64,000 bases of DNA from DASZYF01 sp035545535 (lineage in GTDB: Bacteria; Actinomycetota; Actinomycetes; Mycobacteriales; CAJCIY01). The stretch lies in NCBI GenBank assembly GCA_035545535.1, contig DASZYF010000080.1, forward strand, positions 1 to 64,000. The letters are read 5' to 3'. The notes beneath the pieces are model-generated. The model was not told the origin of the DNA and searched no databases. It worked only from the letters and a program-made list of their open reading frames with translations. A program made the translations under genes and the position numbers. Below are positions 15,630 to 23,573 of this stretch, one piece after another (positions within the stretch are counted from its first letter, which is position 1; every line of letters starts with the position of its first letter).

Positions 15630-17123
15630 GTGCAGATGAAGGCGATCGGTCACTTCGTCGGGGGCAAGGCGCTGGCCGGCGCGTCCGGCCGCACCTCCCC
15701 CGTCTACAACCCGGCCACGGGCGCGCAGACCGGTGAGCTGCAGCTCGCGTCGGCGGCCGAGGTCGCCGACGTCGTGAAGGTCGCGGCCGACGCCGCGCAG
15801 GCATGGGGCCAGTCCTCGTTGTCGACGCGCGCGGCGGCGATGTTCAAGCTGCGCGAGCTGATCGACGGGCACCGGGACGACCTCGCGGCCATCGTCACGA
15901 GCGAGCACGGCAAGGTGCACTCCGACGCGCTCGGCGAGGTCGCGCGCGGGCTCGAGTGCGTCGAGTTCGCGTGCGGCATCCCGCACCTCATGAAGGGCGC
16001 GCACAGCTCCGAGGTCTCCACCGGCGTCGACGTGCACACCGCGCTCGAGCCGCTCGGCGTCGTCGCCGGCATCACGCCGTTCAACTTCCCGGTGATGGTG
16101 CCGCTCTGGATGATCGCCAACGCGCTGGCCACCGGCAACACGTTCATCCTCAAGCCGTCCGAGAAGGACCCGTCGGCATCGCTGTTCATCGCCGACCTCA
16201 TCACGCAGGCGAGCTTCCCGCCGGGGGTGTTCAACGTCGTGCAGGGCGACGTCGAAGCGGTGAACGCGCTGCTGGAGCACCCGGACGTCGACGCGGTGTC
16301 GTTCGTCGGCAGCACCCCCGTCGCCCGCTACATCTACGAGACTGGCACGAAGCTCGGCAAGCGGGTGCAGGCGCTCGGCGGCGCGAAGAACCACATGGTC
16401 GTGCTGCCGGACGCCGAGATCGACGCGGCGGCGGACGCGGCCATCAACGCGGCCTACGGCTCGGCCGGTGAGCGCTGCATGGCGATCTCGGTCGCGGTCG
16501 CCGTCGGCGAAGCAGGCGATGCGTTCGTCGACGCGGTCGCGTCCCGCATACCCACCGTCGTCATCGGTCCAGGTGACGAACCGGCGTCAATGATGGGCCC
16601 GCTCATCACACGCGAGCACCGTGACAAGGTCGCGGGCTACGTGAAGAACGCGGCCGCCGAGGGCGCGACGGTCGTCGTCGACGGGTCGTCGTCGCCGTCG
16701 TCCTCGGACGGGTTCTTCATCGGCTGCTCGCTGGTCGACAACGTCGAGCCCGGCATGAAGGTCTACGACGACGAGATCTTCGGCCCCGTGCTCTCGGTCG
16801 TGCGCGCGGCGACGTACGAGGACGCGGTGGCGCTCGTCAACGCGAACCCGTACGGCAACGGCGTCGCGATCTTCACGCGCGACGGTGGTGCGGCCCGCAA
16901 GTTCCAGCGCGAGATCCACGTCGGCATGGTCGGCGTCAACGTGCCGATCCCGGTGCCGGTCGCCTGGCACAGCTTCGGGGGGTGGAAGGACTCGATCTTC
17001 GGCGGGTCGCCGATCTACGGGCCCGAGGGCATCCGCTTCTACACGCGCCCGAAGGTCATCACGTCGCGCTGGCCGGACCCCGCGACCAGCTCCATCGATC
17101 TCGGCTTCCCCACCACCCGCTGA
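15630..17123 (+). CDS. mmsA: CoA-acylating (methylmalonate-semialdehyde type) dehydrogenase (497 aa)
   Basis: Aldehyde dehydrogenase superfamily, methylmalonate-semialdehyde dehydrogenase branch, which oxidises malonic or methylmalonic semialdehyde to acetyl- or propionyl-CoA with NAD and CoA. Marks are GITPFNFPVMVPLWM (~145-159), FVGSTPVARYIYETG, LGGAKNHMVVLPDA, the catalytic Cys in YGSAGERCMAISVAV (~285), and EIFGPVLSVVRA. Full family length. GTG 15630 fits a leaderless start; ATG 15636 is the alternative. The operator in front suggests induction apart from the neighbours. Role in valine, uracil or propionyl-unit catabolism is family knowledge, not shown here. Confidence 0.85.
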   Translation: MQMKAIGHFVGGKALAGASGRTSPVYNPATGAQTGELQLASAAEVADVVKVAADAAQAWGQSSLSTRAAAMFKLRELIDGHRDDLAAIVTSEHGKVHSDALGEVARGLECVEFACGIPHLMKGAHSSEVSTGVDVHTALEPLGVVAGITPFNFPVMVPLWMIANALATGNTFILKPSEKDPSASLFIADLITQASFPPGVFNVVQGDVEAVNALLEHPDVDAVSFVGSTPVARYIYETGTKLGKRVQALGGAKNHMVVLPDAEIDAAADAAINAAYGSAGERCMAISVAVAVGEAGDAFVDAVASRIPTVVIGPGDEPASMMGPLITREHRDKVAGYVKNAAAEGATVVVDGSSSPSSSDGFFIGCSLVDNVEPGMKVYDDEIFGPVLSVVRAATYEDAVALVNANPYGNGVAIFTRDGGAARKFQREIHVGMVGVNVPIPVPVAWHSFGGWKDSIFGGSPIYGPEGIRFYTRPKVITSRWPDPATSSIDLGFPTTR

Positions 17124-17220
17124 GCAGGGCGTCGGGTGGATCCCTTCACACCGTGGTGAACGACTCCCCCCGCTGCCGGCGATCAGCCGGGTCGCGCTCG
17201 CACCGCCGTAGCGTGAGGTG

Positions 17221-17808
17221 ATGCGGATCGCGGTCATCCTCGGCACCACCCGTGAAGGACGGTTCAGCGAGAAGGTCGGTTCGTGGGTGATGCCGTACCT
17301 GCGTGCCCGCGCGGACATCGAACCGGAGCTCGTCGACCTGCGTGACCACGTGCTGCCGCCCTTCGACGGCCCGTCACCGATCCGCACCCCGCGCACGTAC
17401 CGGTCCGCTGCGATCGCCGCGTTCGGCGCGGTGATCGACCGGGCGGACGGGTTCATCGTCATCACCGCCGAGTACAACCACGGCTATCCCGGCGAGCTCA
17501 AGAACGCGATCGACCACCTCTTCGTCGAGTGGAACCGCAAGCCGGTCTCCTTCATCGGGTACGGCAACGCCGGTGGAGCGCGCGCGATCGAGCAGCTACG
17601 GGAGGTCGCGGTCGAGCTCGAGCTGGCGCCCCTGCGCCACGCGGTGCACGTGCTTCCCGACGTGATGCGGCCGGTCATGCAGGCCGAGACCGCAGACCCG
17701 TCGCTGTTCAGCGAGCTGGACGGCCGCCTCACAACGCTCGTCGACGACCTCGTCTGGTGGGCAGAGGCGCTGAAGGTGGCGCGGAGTGGCGCGCCATCGG
17801 GCGCGTGA
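17221..17808 (+). CDS. NADPH-dependent FMN reductase-like flavoprotein (195 aa)
   Basis: Flavodoxin-like NADPH_FMN_red family. The phosphate-binding loop LGTTREGRFSEKV (~6-18), FDGPSPI, and the flavin-contacting ITAEYNHGYPGELKNAIDHL (~80-99) are clear. Probably reduces FMN or quinones in the cytosol. ATG 17221 is used; GTG 17218 also has a nearby GAG. A weak dyad (TTCAC...GTGAA, 17145-17160) lies in the gap before it. Last gene of the first catabolic block before the looser accessory region. Confidence 0.85.
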   Translation: MRIAVILGTTREGRFSEKVGSWVMPYLRARADIEPELVDLRDHVLPPFDGPSPIRTPRTYRSAAIAAFGAVIDRADGFIVITAEYNHGYPGELKNAIDHLFVEWNRKPVSFIGYGNAGGARAIEQLREVAVELELAPLRHAVHVLPDVMRPVMQAETADPSLFSELDGRLTTLVDDLVWWAEALKVARSGAPSGA

Positions 17809-17922
17809 ACCCCGATCACACGTATCCAAAAGGCTGGCCCTGCGCCACCTGACCGCATCAAGAGTCGAGCGCGAGCCTGCGTACCCGCGCAGTCGTGTGG
17901 GGCCCGCCGTCCACCCCCTCCG

Positions 17923-18069
17923 CCCCGAAGTGATCGACACCGGGTGCGTCCGAGCGCGGAGTCGCGCGAAGAGGATCACTTCGGGCGCGCACGTCCACAA
18001 CTCGACGCCCGAAGTGATCCTTCTCCGGCAGCCCACGCTGGTCGGGGGCCGAAGTCGATCACTTCGGGG
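17923..18069. repeat. Nested inverted repeats (A-B-B'-A')
   Basis: Four copies of the core GAAGTGATC in alternating orientation. The outer arms (17923-17938 and 18054-18069) form a perfect 16-bp inverted repeat beginning CCCCGAAGTGATC. The inner arms (17973-17987 and 18006-18020) form a perfect 15-bp repeat containing GATCACTTCGGGCG. The stretch 17809-18152 otherwise holds no gene I can support. It may be a mobile-element relic, a structured termination site or a protein-binding site. Confidence 0.8.
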
Positions 18070-18152
18070 AGTGGGTGTTGTGGATGTATGAGGAACCACG
18101 CGGTAGGCGCCGCTCGCGGACAGCCTGTCCTGCACCGCGCGGCTTCCGAGAT

Positions 18153-18434
18153 CTAGATCACCCGCTGCAGCCCGATGGCCACGCTCGCGACGGCCAGGAG
18201 GCCGATTCGCCACAGCCAGATGTTGCGCTTGATCCGGATGGTCACGCGCCCGGGTCCGCCGTAGAACCAGCGACCTGCAAATGCATGGGCAAGGACGCGA
18301 CGATCCAAAGCCCGCAGGTACTCGCCGACCCCCACGTTGCCAGTGTGCCTGCGCCAGCGCCGTGGCCGGGGCCATTCGTGGTGGCCGTTCGCGAGCTCTC
18401 GGCACCGCGCCGAAGGGTACGAGCGCAGGTTCAA
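18153..18434 (-). CDS. Small membrane-anchored hypothetical protein (93 aa)
   Basis: The C-terminal part reads like a genuine protein: GEYLRALDRRVLAHAF, GRWFYGGPGRVTIRIK, then one transmembrane helix (IWLWRIGLLAVASVAIGL). Codons there are strongly G/C-ending. The 4-base overlap of TTG 18434 with the stop of the preceding minus-strand gene (TTGA) suggests coupled translation, but the N-terminal 30 residues are Arg/His-rich and less convincing; GTG 18335 would give a 60-residue form. Function unknown. Confidence 0.4.
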   Translation of the reverse strand: MNLRSYPSARCRELANGHHEWPRPRRWRRHTGNVGVGEYLRALDRRVLAHAFAGRWFYGGPGRVTIRIKRNIWLWRIGLLAVASVAIGLQRVI

Positions 18435-18811
18435 GGGTGAGGTGGGAGGTCGCGTCCGCTGGAGGTGATGAAGTCCCTAGGCCCGTTGAACATGATCACA
18501 ACAGCCCCGAGGTATGAGACCGGTTGTCGGCTGGCCAACATGAGCCAGACGCGCGCGAGCGCGCCGATCAAGAACACGCCCACGACTGCCGTGACGATCC
18601 AGTCGCCCGAGGCGATGCCCGCGATCGTGAATGCGGAGAAGATCACGACGAGGCCACAGGCGATCGTAAGGCGCCACCGCCAGACGAACGCGACTCGCTC
18701 TTCTTCCGTGCGCGACACGCGGCAAGGCTCGCACAATCCCCTCGCCCCCGATGTGCCGTTCGCGCGCAGAGGACAGGATGGTGCGGTGGGCTTCCGGCGG
18801 CTCTGGGCCAT
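18431..18811 (-). CDS. Two-helix membrane protein, hypothetical (126 aa)
   Basis: N-terminal segment with a possible zinc-binding cysteine set (C-x11-C-x2-C around residues 13-27, including GLCEPCRVSR), then a basic stretch and two transmembrane helices (ACGLVVIFSAFTIAGIA and IVTAVVGVFLIGALARVWLML), then a third weaker hydrophobic strand. GC-ending codons support the membrane part. Start is uncertain: ATG 18811 keeps the cysteines, GTG 18717 removes them, and neither has a clear Shine-Dalgarno. It slightly overlaps the divergent gene at 18786 if both long starts are right. Confidence 0.45.
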   Translation of the reverse strand: MAQSRRKPTAPSCPLRANGTSGARGLCEPCRVSRTEEERVAFVWRWRLTIACGLVVIFSAFTIAGIASGDWIVTAVVGVFLIGALARVWLMLASRQPVSYLGAVVIMFNGPRDFITSSGRDLPPHP

Positions 18812-19109
18812 GCCGTCCCGACGTGAGGAAGGCGCGTTTCCCTCAACGGGGCTGCAGCGATGGGCCGTCGGCCTGTTGGCGCTCCTGATCTGGCTGCTGC
18901 CCGTAGCAAGTCTGTGCTTGGTCGTCGCGGTCGCGTCCGGCGTCACCGCGGTGGCGTTGCCGGTGCTCCTGCTCGCGCCCGTGCTCGTCGGCTACATCGT
19001 GGTCGCCAGCGGCATGGTTATCGAGAGCCTCTTCCGTCGTGAACCGTTGGACCGGACGTCTCGCCTGCTCTGGCGGTCTGCCGTCGACCACATACGAGGG
19101 CGCGCGTAG
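18786..19109 (+). CDS. Two-helix membrane protein, hypothetical (107 aa)
   Basis: A short charged N-terminus is followed by two strong transmembrane stretches (WAVGLLALLIWLLPVASLCL and VALPVLLLAPVLVGYIVVAS), then the basic tail FRREPLDRTSRLLWRSAVDH. GTG 18786 has AGGA at a plausible distance; ATG 18810 is the alternative. No family recognised. Divergent to another small membrane gene, perhaps a functional pair. Confidence 0.5.
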   Translation: MGFRRLWAMPSRREEGAFPSTGLQRWAVGLLALLIWLLPVASLCLVVAVASGVTAVALPVLLLAPVLVGYIVVASGMVIESLFRREPLDRTSRLLWRSAVDHIRGRA

Positions 19110-19170
19110 CGGTGTAGGTGACGATTCTCGTGCTCGGGCGCTGATCCGCTGACCTGCGGCACGACGAGGC

Positions 19171-19440
19171 GTGGTCACGGAATCGGATGCTGAGGCAGCG
19201 ATACGAGCTGCCGCGACCGAGCTTCTCCTTGGCCACGTCTCAACCGCCGACTTCTGCCGGACGTTCAGTGGGCGCTTCTCCGACATGGTCCATGCCGGAC
19301 TCGACCCCAACGACCTGCTCATGGAGGTCTTCTGGGCCGTCGAGGACTACGAGCCCCCGGGTCGGCACCGCATCGAGGTGACCGATCGGCTACGGGCGCT
19401 CGCGCGTCGGCTCGAGTCGGAGTTGGCCACGCCGAACTAG
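19171..19440 (+). CDS. Small acidic hypothetical protein (89 aa)
   Basis: Helical, acidic protein: AEAAIRAAATELLLGHVSTA, then DFCRTFSGRFSDMVHAGLDP and DLLMEVFWAVEDYEPPG, then a helical tail. It resembles small colicin-immunity-like or regulatory helical proteins only in general character; I do not assign a family. GTG 19171 follows ACGAGGC. Codon use is ordinary for the region. Confidence 0.55.
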   Translation: MVTESDAEAAIRAAATELLLGHVSTADFCRTFSGRFSDMVHAGLDPNDLLMEVFWAVEDYEPPGRHRIEVTDRLRALARRLESELATPN

Positions 19441-19537
19441 AGGGGCCGCTAGGGCTCGGCTTTCGCGGTCAGCCCCGAGGGCACTGGTTGCCGGGTCTGT
19501 CGGGAACGTCCTCGCAGAGGTGGGGCGTCAGGGCAGC

Positions 19538-21352
19538 ATGGGTGACATGCGTCGTCGGGCCTTCGTGGTGGTCTTGGTCGCGGCCTCGGTGGCGCTGCCT
19601 CCCGCGGTGGCGAAGGCGTCGGCGGCCCCTGCGGACTCGTCTGGTCGCTTGTTCGGGCTGCAGTACTCGAGCAGCGTGACCGTCGTTCGTGATGACGGCT
19701 CGGTGGTGCATCGGTTCGCGGGCGTGACGGTCAGCGCGTTGTCTCCGGACGGGTCGCGGCTGGCGGTCGAGCGCGCCGACGGGTTGCACGTGGTGGGCGT
19801 TGCCGGCGACGACGACGTGCGGGTGGACCCGGGGCCGTGGACGGACCTGGCGTGGAACCGGTCCGGTCTGTACGGCGAGAACGTCGTCGAGCTGGGTTCG
19901 GACTCCTTCCCCGGACCCTTGACGCGGATCGATCCCAACGGCTCATCTGCGCGCGTAGTGCTCGGCGCGCACAGCATCGGGGTGTCTCCCGATGGCCGGT
20001 TCACCTTGGACTACAGCGTGGCCGGCGAGGGCGTTGGCGTTGCGGACGTGAGCGGCCACAACGCGCAGCTGCTCGCGCATGTCGGTCATGTCGACTTTGC
20101 GGGCGGCTGGTCACCTGACGGCACGCGCCTGGGAGTGAACGTCGACTCTGCGGCCAAGATCCTCACGGTGGCCACGGGCAGTGTGGCCGCCACCGGCTTC
20201 GATGGCTCCACGGACACCACTCCGCTGGCATTCACCGCCGACGGTCAGGAGACCTATCTGGCCCCGCTGTGGATCGACCGCGACGACGACGGCAACGAGT
20301 TCCCCGCCGGGCTCGATGTTGCCGACGCCAACGGCAACAACCCGCGCACCTTGGTCAACGACACCAGCTTGCTGAGCTTCAGCGCGGGAGGCGGCCAACA
20401 GTTCACCCCCGATCCCGTGGCGCCCGGCGCCGTTTCCGACGTCACCGCTGCTGTGCGGCCCGAAAGCGAAGTGCTGCAGTGGACCGCCCCCGCGGACCTC
20501 GACTTCGCCGGCGTCGACGTTCGCTATGCGCGGGGCTCGCGAGCCCCGACGACTCCGGCCGATGGGATACCTGGCGGCTCGGCGTTCACCCGGGCAACGC
20601 TGGTCGGGTTGGCCGCAGACACGACCTATTCCGCGGCGCTGTTTCCTCGGGACTGGTCCGGCAACACCGGAGCCCCGACGACGATCACGTTCACCACCGA
20701 GCACCAGCGCGTCGTGTCGGTCATGCATCCCGGCGGCATGTTCATGCCCTACCTCGGCAGCCGCAGCCCCGCGATCGTGCGCTACACCCACGCCGACCAC
20801 ACACCGATCCCCGGCCTGCCGGTGCGTGTGATCCGCCAGTACAACGACCACCCCGCCCGCACCATCGCGACCCTGACCACCAATGCGCGCGGCGAAGTCG
20901 CCTGGCGACAACGCTGGACCCAGCCCACCACGGTGACCTTCACGACCACGGCCAGTGCCACCAACACCGCCTCGAGCATCGAGGTGAACGCGCTCGTCCA
21001 ACCACGCTTCACCGTGACCCGGCCGCGCGTCGTGCGGATCGGGCATCCCTTCACTGTGACGATCAGCGGGCCGCCCGGCACGGGGATCACCGTCGACTTC
21101 GGTCGGTTCCGCGACATCCAACCGCGTTCGGATGACTACCTCGGCGAACTCGGCATCGGTAGCTACGAGATGAGCGATCAACCCACCCTCGACCGCGCTG
21201 GCCACGCCACCGAGAGGTTCACCGTCGACCCGGGGCAACCCCGAGGACGATGGGAGATCCAGATCCGCCAATCCTCCTTCTACGCCCCGCCCGACTACGA
21301 CTTCATCAGCGGACCGGAGCCCTTCCAGAAGTTCGCCGTCACCGTCACCTAG
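19538..21352 (+). CDS. Secreted beta-propeller / fibronectin-like protein (604 aa)
   Basis: Sec signal peptide at the N-terminus (MRRRAFVVVLVAASVALPPA, cleavage near AKASAA). Residues ~35-290 carry TolB/PD40-type blades (FAGVTVSALSPDGSRLAVER, HSIGVSPDGRFTLDYS, GGWSPDGTRLGVNV). Residues ~295-395 form a fibronectin type III domain starting PGAVSDVTAAV. The C-terminal ~200 residues are Ig-like strands (FTVTRPRVVRIGHPFTVTI). Likely an exported binding or structural protein. ATG 19538 or ATG 19547 are both possible starts. No cell-wall sorting tail is seen. Enriched in Thr and Asp relative to neighbours, as secreted proteins often are. Confidence 0.75.
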   Translation: MGDMRRRAFVVVLVAASVALPPAVAKASAAPADSSGRLFGLQYSSSVTVVRDDGSVVHRFAGVTVSALSPDGSRLAVERADGLHVVGVAGDDDVRVDPGPWTDLAWNRSGLYGENVVELGSDSFPGPLTRIDPNGSSARVVLGAHSIGVSPDGRFTLDYSVAGEGVGVADVSGHNAQLLAHVGHVDFAGGWSPDGTRLGVNVDSAAKILTVATGSVAATGFDGSTDTTPLAFTADGQETYLAPLWIDRDDDGNEFPAGLDVADANGNNPRTLVNDTSLLSFSAGGGQQFTPDPVAPGAVSDVTAAVRPESEVLQWTAPADLDFAGVDVRYARGSRAPTTPADGIPGGSAFTRATLVGLAADTTYSAALFPRDWSGNTGAPTTITFTTEHQRVVSVMHPGGMFMPYLGSRSPAIVRYTHADHTPIPGLPVRVIRQYNDHPARTIATLTTNARGEVAWRQRWTQPTTVTFTTTASATNTASSIEVNALVQPRFTVTRPRVVRIGHPFTVTISGPPGTGITVDFGRFRDIQPRSDDYLGELGIGSYEMSDQPTLDRAGHATERFTVDPGQPRGRWEIQIRQSSFYAPPDYDFISGPEPFQKFAVTVT

Positions 21353-21671
21353 CTCGCAGCGCCCGGTCTCGCCGCGCTCGCGCCTTCAGCCCACTCGTCG
21401 TCCGGCGCGGGTCGTGCCGACATGCGCGAAGCACATGCGCCGTTCCCTCGAGGCATCGGCGTGGACGATATCTGCCGATGCAGTGACGGTTCTGTCCGCC
21501 ACTCATGTCGATGTGCGGCGCGTTCCGGGTCACCGCTCGAAGGCAGATGCGCAGGGCCCGCTCGGACGGTCCTTCCACCTTCAGGATAAGGCGCCGGTGG
21601 GCACTTGCGGCAAGCCCGGGACCGCGCGGCAAACTAGCGCGCCCAACCACATAGGCGCAGAAGGGCTTGAG
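21353..21671. other. Gene-free stretch
   Basis: About 320 bases between the secreted beta-propeller protein and arr. I find no convincing coding frame, hairpin or promoter here, beyond the purine-rich SD (GAAGGG) just before arr. Confidence 0.5.
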
Positions 21672-22094
21672 GTGGCCGAGCCGCTCGATGAGGGCCCGTT
21701 CTTCCACGGCACGATCGCGGATCTCGGCGTCGGTGAGCTCCTCACGGCTGGCCGTCGGTCCAACTATCGTCCCGAGATCGTCATGAACCACGTGTACTTC
21801 ACCGCTCTGATCGACGGCGCGGGCCTCGCCGCCGAGATCTCCGCGGAGCTCGCACGGGGTGCAGCGCGTCCGAGGGTCTACGCAGTGGAGCCGACCGGGC
21901 CGTTCGAGAACGATCCGAACGTGACGGACAAGAAGTTCCCCGGCAACCCCACGCGGTCTTACCGCAGCACCGCCCCGCTGCGGGTTCTCGGCGAGATCGC
22001 GGAGTGGACGCGGCTGACACCGGAACAGCTGCGCACGTGGCGGGAGCGGCTGTCGGTGCTCCTCTCAGACGATGGCGGCGAGATCATCAACTGA
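21672..22094 (+). CDS. arr: Rifampin ADP-ribosyltransferase (140 aa)
   Basis: Arr transfers ADP-ribose from NAD to the C23 hydroxyl of rifamycins, inactivating them. The whole family pattern is present: FFHGT with the NAD-contacting His (~residue 12), LLTAGRRSNYRPEIVMNHVY with the Tyr (~30), VYAVEPTGPFENDPNVTDKK with the catalytic Asp, and FPGNPTRSYRS, then a helical end with WRERLSVLL. GTG 21672 preceded by GAAGGG gives exactly the usual ~140 residues; the open frame continues upstream but lacks family similarity. Such genes are chromosomal in many soil actinobacteria. A functional enzyme is likely since all three key residues are intact. Confidence 0.93.
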   Translation: MAEPLDEGPFFHGTIADLGVGELLTAGRRSNYRPEIVMNHVYFTALIDGAGLAAEISAELARGAARPRVYAVEPTGPFENDPNVTDKKFPGNPTRSYRSTAPLRVLGEIAEWTRLTPEQLRTWRERLSVLLSDDGGEIIN

Positions 22095-22439
22095 AGAACG
22101 GCACTGCAGTTGGCGACAGCCACCAAGGACGCGCGGCAGGCACCGTTCGCGCGCGTTCTGGCCGAACCTGCTGCCGGTGGCCTGGCCCGGTGTTGGTGGA
22201 CGGGGTGCCCGCCGGGGCGTTGGGTCCCGTAGCCCGGGACGTTCGCCCCGGTTGTCGACCACTGCTGCGGCCAGACACTGACCGTGATGGTCGTCGCGCG
22301 AAGGAGCTTCCGGATGGTCGATGTTCGTGGGCCAGCGAGCCGGGACCTGTTGGTGGAGAGGCCCCGGGTCGTGACGGATCGCGCGGCGCAGGGAACAGAT
22401 CCGGGACCGATCGCCAGTGGGTGTCCGCTGCGCGTCCCG

Positions 22440-22835
22440 ATGCTCGGGATCGAGGCGGTCATGGCGACGGCGTCCGCGGCGGGCGCGGTTCAGCTCGCGA
22501 TCGGTGTGGGCACGCCTCCGGTCGGTTCCCTTCCGTTCGGGTTGACGAGCTGGGTCCTTCCCGGCTTGTGGCTGTTCGTCAGCGTGTGCGTCCCGTCGGC
22601 GGTAGTGACGTGGCTGTTGTTCCGACGTGACCGGCGGGCCCCGGTCGCCGTGGTCGCGGCCTGCGGCGCCCTCGGTGTCGAGCTCGTCACGCAGATCCCG
22701 TTCGTCGGGTACAGCTGGCTGCAGGCCGGCTGCGGTGGGCTGGGCGGTGCCGCCGCCTTGGCGGCCGTGACCGCGCGCCGCCGTGGCTGGAGGACACGTC
22801 CACGGAACGCTGAGGCTTCGGGTGGCGGCGCGTGA
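22440..22835 (+). CDS. Multi-helix membrane protein, hypothetical (131 aa)
   Basis: Three to four transmembrane helices (AVMATASAAGAVQLAIGVG, SWVLPGLWLFVSVCVPSAVV, APVAVVAACGALGVELVTQI, then an Ala/Gly-rich helix) and a basic C-terminal tail. The frame is open back to 22284, but the added residues are not protein-like, so I start at ATG 22440; no clear SD. Its stop overlaps the ATG of the next gene (ATGA), indicating a two-gene operon. Family unknown. Confidence 0.6.
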   Translation: MLGIEAVMATASAAGAVQLAIGVGTPPVGSLPFGLTSWVLPGLWLFVSVCVPSAVVTWLLFRRDRRAPVAVVAACGALGVELVTQIPFVGYSWLQAGCGGLGGAAALAAVTARRRGWRTRPRNAEASGGGA

Positions 22836-23512
22836 TGGGAGACGCCGACGCGGAGACCGCGGTGCTGCTGTACTGGCTTCCCCTGGGGGCCGGGGGCAGG
22901 TCGGTCCGGTGGAATGGCCGGATGTACGAGCGGGTCGTCGCCGCGCGCGAGCGAAGACGGCCCTGCGACCTCTACCACTCGGCGCTCGTGGTCACCTCGG
23001 ATGGCGTGCCGTTCGTGATCGAGATGGCACCGGTGTGGCGCGACTCCGACCCGTGCCGAGTCGTCGTGTGCGAAGGACCTGTTGGCACTCGCTACCTCGG
23101 TCGTCTCCGGGCGTTCCGCTATGAGGTCCGGTGCTGGCCGCACGGGGGGATCCCGGACGTCGACGAAGCTGTCGACAGCCCCGTCGTGCTCACCCGAGAC
23201 GCAAAGGTCGCCAAGGGCGTGCTGTCCCACGTGCCGCTGGTGCCACCGCTGACGTGGGGCCGCGACGAGATCGGGGCGGGCGAGATGTGGAACTCCAACT
23301 CCTTGATCGCTTGGCTCCTCGCGGGGGCCGGCCTGGACACCGCGACCGTCACCCCGCCCATGGGTGGACGCGCGCCCGGCTGGTCAGCCGGCCGGCACCT
23401 CGCCATCACCAACGGGACAGGGGCCGACGCGCCGACGGCACCGCCAGGCCTCGCTCGTTGCATCACACCGGCGCTGACCACAACCGGACGGTGCCCGTGC
23501 AGGCCGGGCTGA
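22832..23512 (+). CDS. Hypothetical protein, possibly permuted papain-like fold (226 aa)
   Basis: Residues ~45-170 look like a conserved globular domain: LYHSALVVTSDGVPFVIEMA, then CEGPVGTRYLGRLRAFRYEV, PDVDEAVDSP, and EMWNSNSLIAWLLAGAGLDT, then PPMGGRAPGWSAGR. The H-S-A-L strand and the later N-S-N-S-x-x-A-W helix resemble permuted NlpC/P60-type proteins, which have a Cys where this one has Asn or Ser. That likeness is tentative. The last ~30 residues look disordered. Translationally coupled to the membrane protein upstream, so the two may act together at the membrane. Confidence 0.65.
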   Translation: MMGDADAETAVLLYWLPLGAGGRSVRWNGRMYERVVAARERRRPCDLYHSALVVTSDGVPFVIEMAPVWRDSDPCRVVVCEGPVGTRYLGRLRAFRYEVRCWPHGGIPDVDEAVDSPVVLTRDAKVAKGVLSHVPLVPPLTWGRDEIGAGEMWNSNSLIAWLLAGAGLDTATVTPPMGGRAPGWSAGRHLAITNGTGADAPTAPPGLARCITPALTTTGRCPCRPG

Positions 23513-23573
23513 GCAAGCGGATTGACGCCCTCGCCACTCATCGGCGGCGGCCGCATCGCTCGCGCAGCGCGGG

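Noticed and set aside
17145..17160. Dyad TTCACACCGTGGTGAA upstream of the FMN reductase
   Set aside because: Only five paired bases per arm and no second copy; could be chance.
17923..18069. CRISPR-like repeat array
   Set aside because: Copies alternate in orientation and spacing is irregular; no cas genes.
17786..18405. Several short overlapping frames in the gap after the FMN reductase
   Set aside because: They run through the inverted repeats, have mixed codon use and no recognisable sequence.
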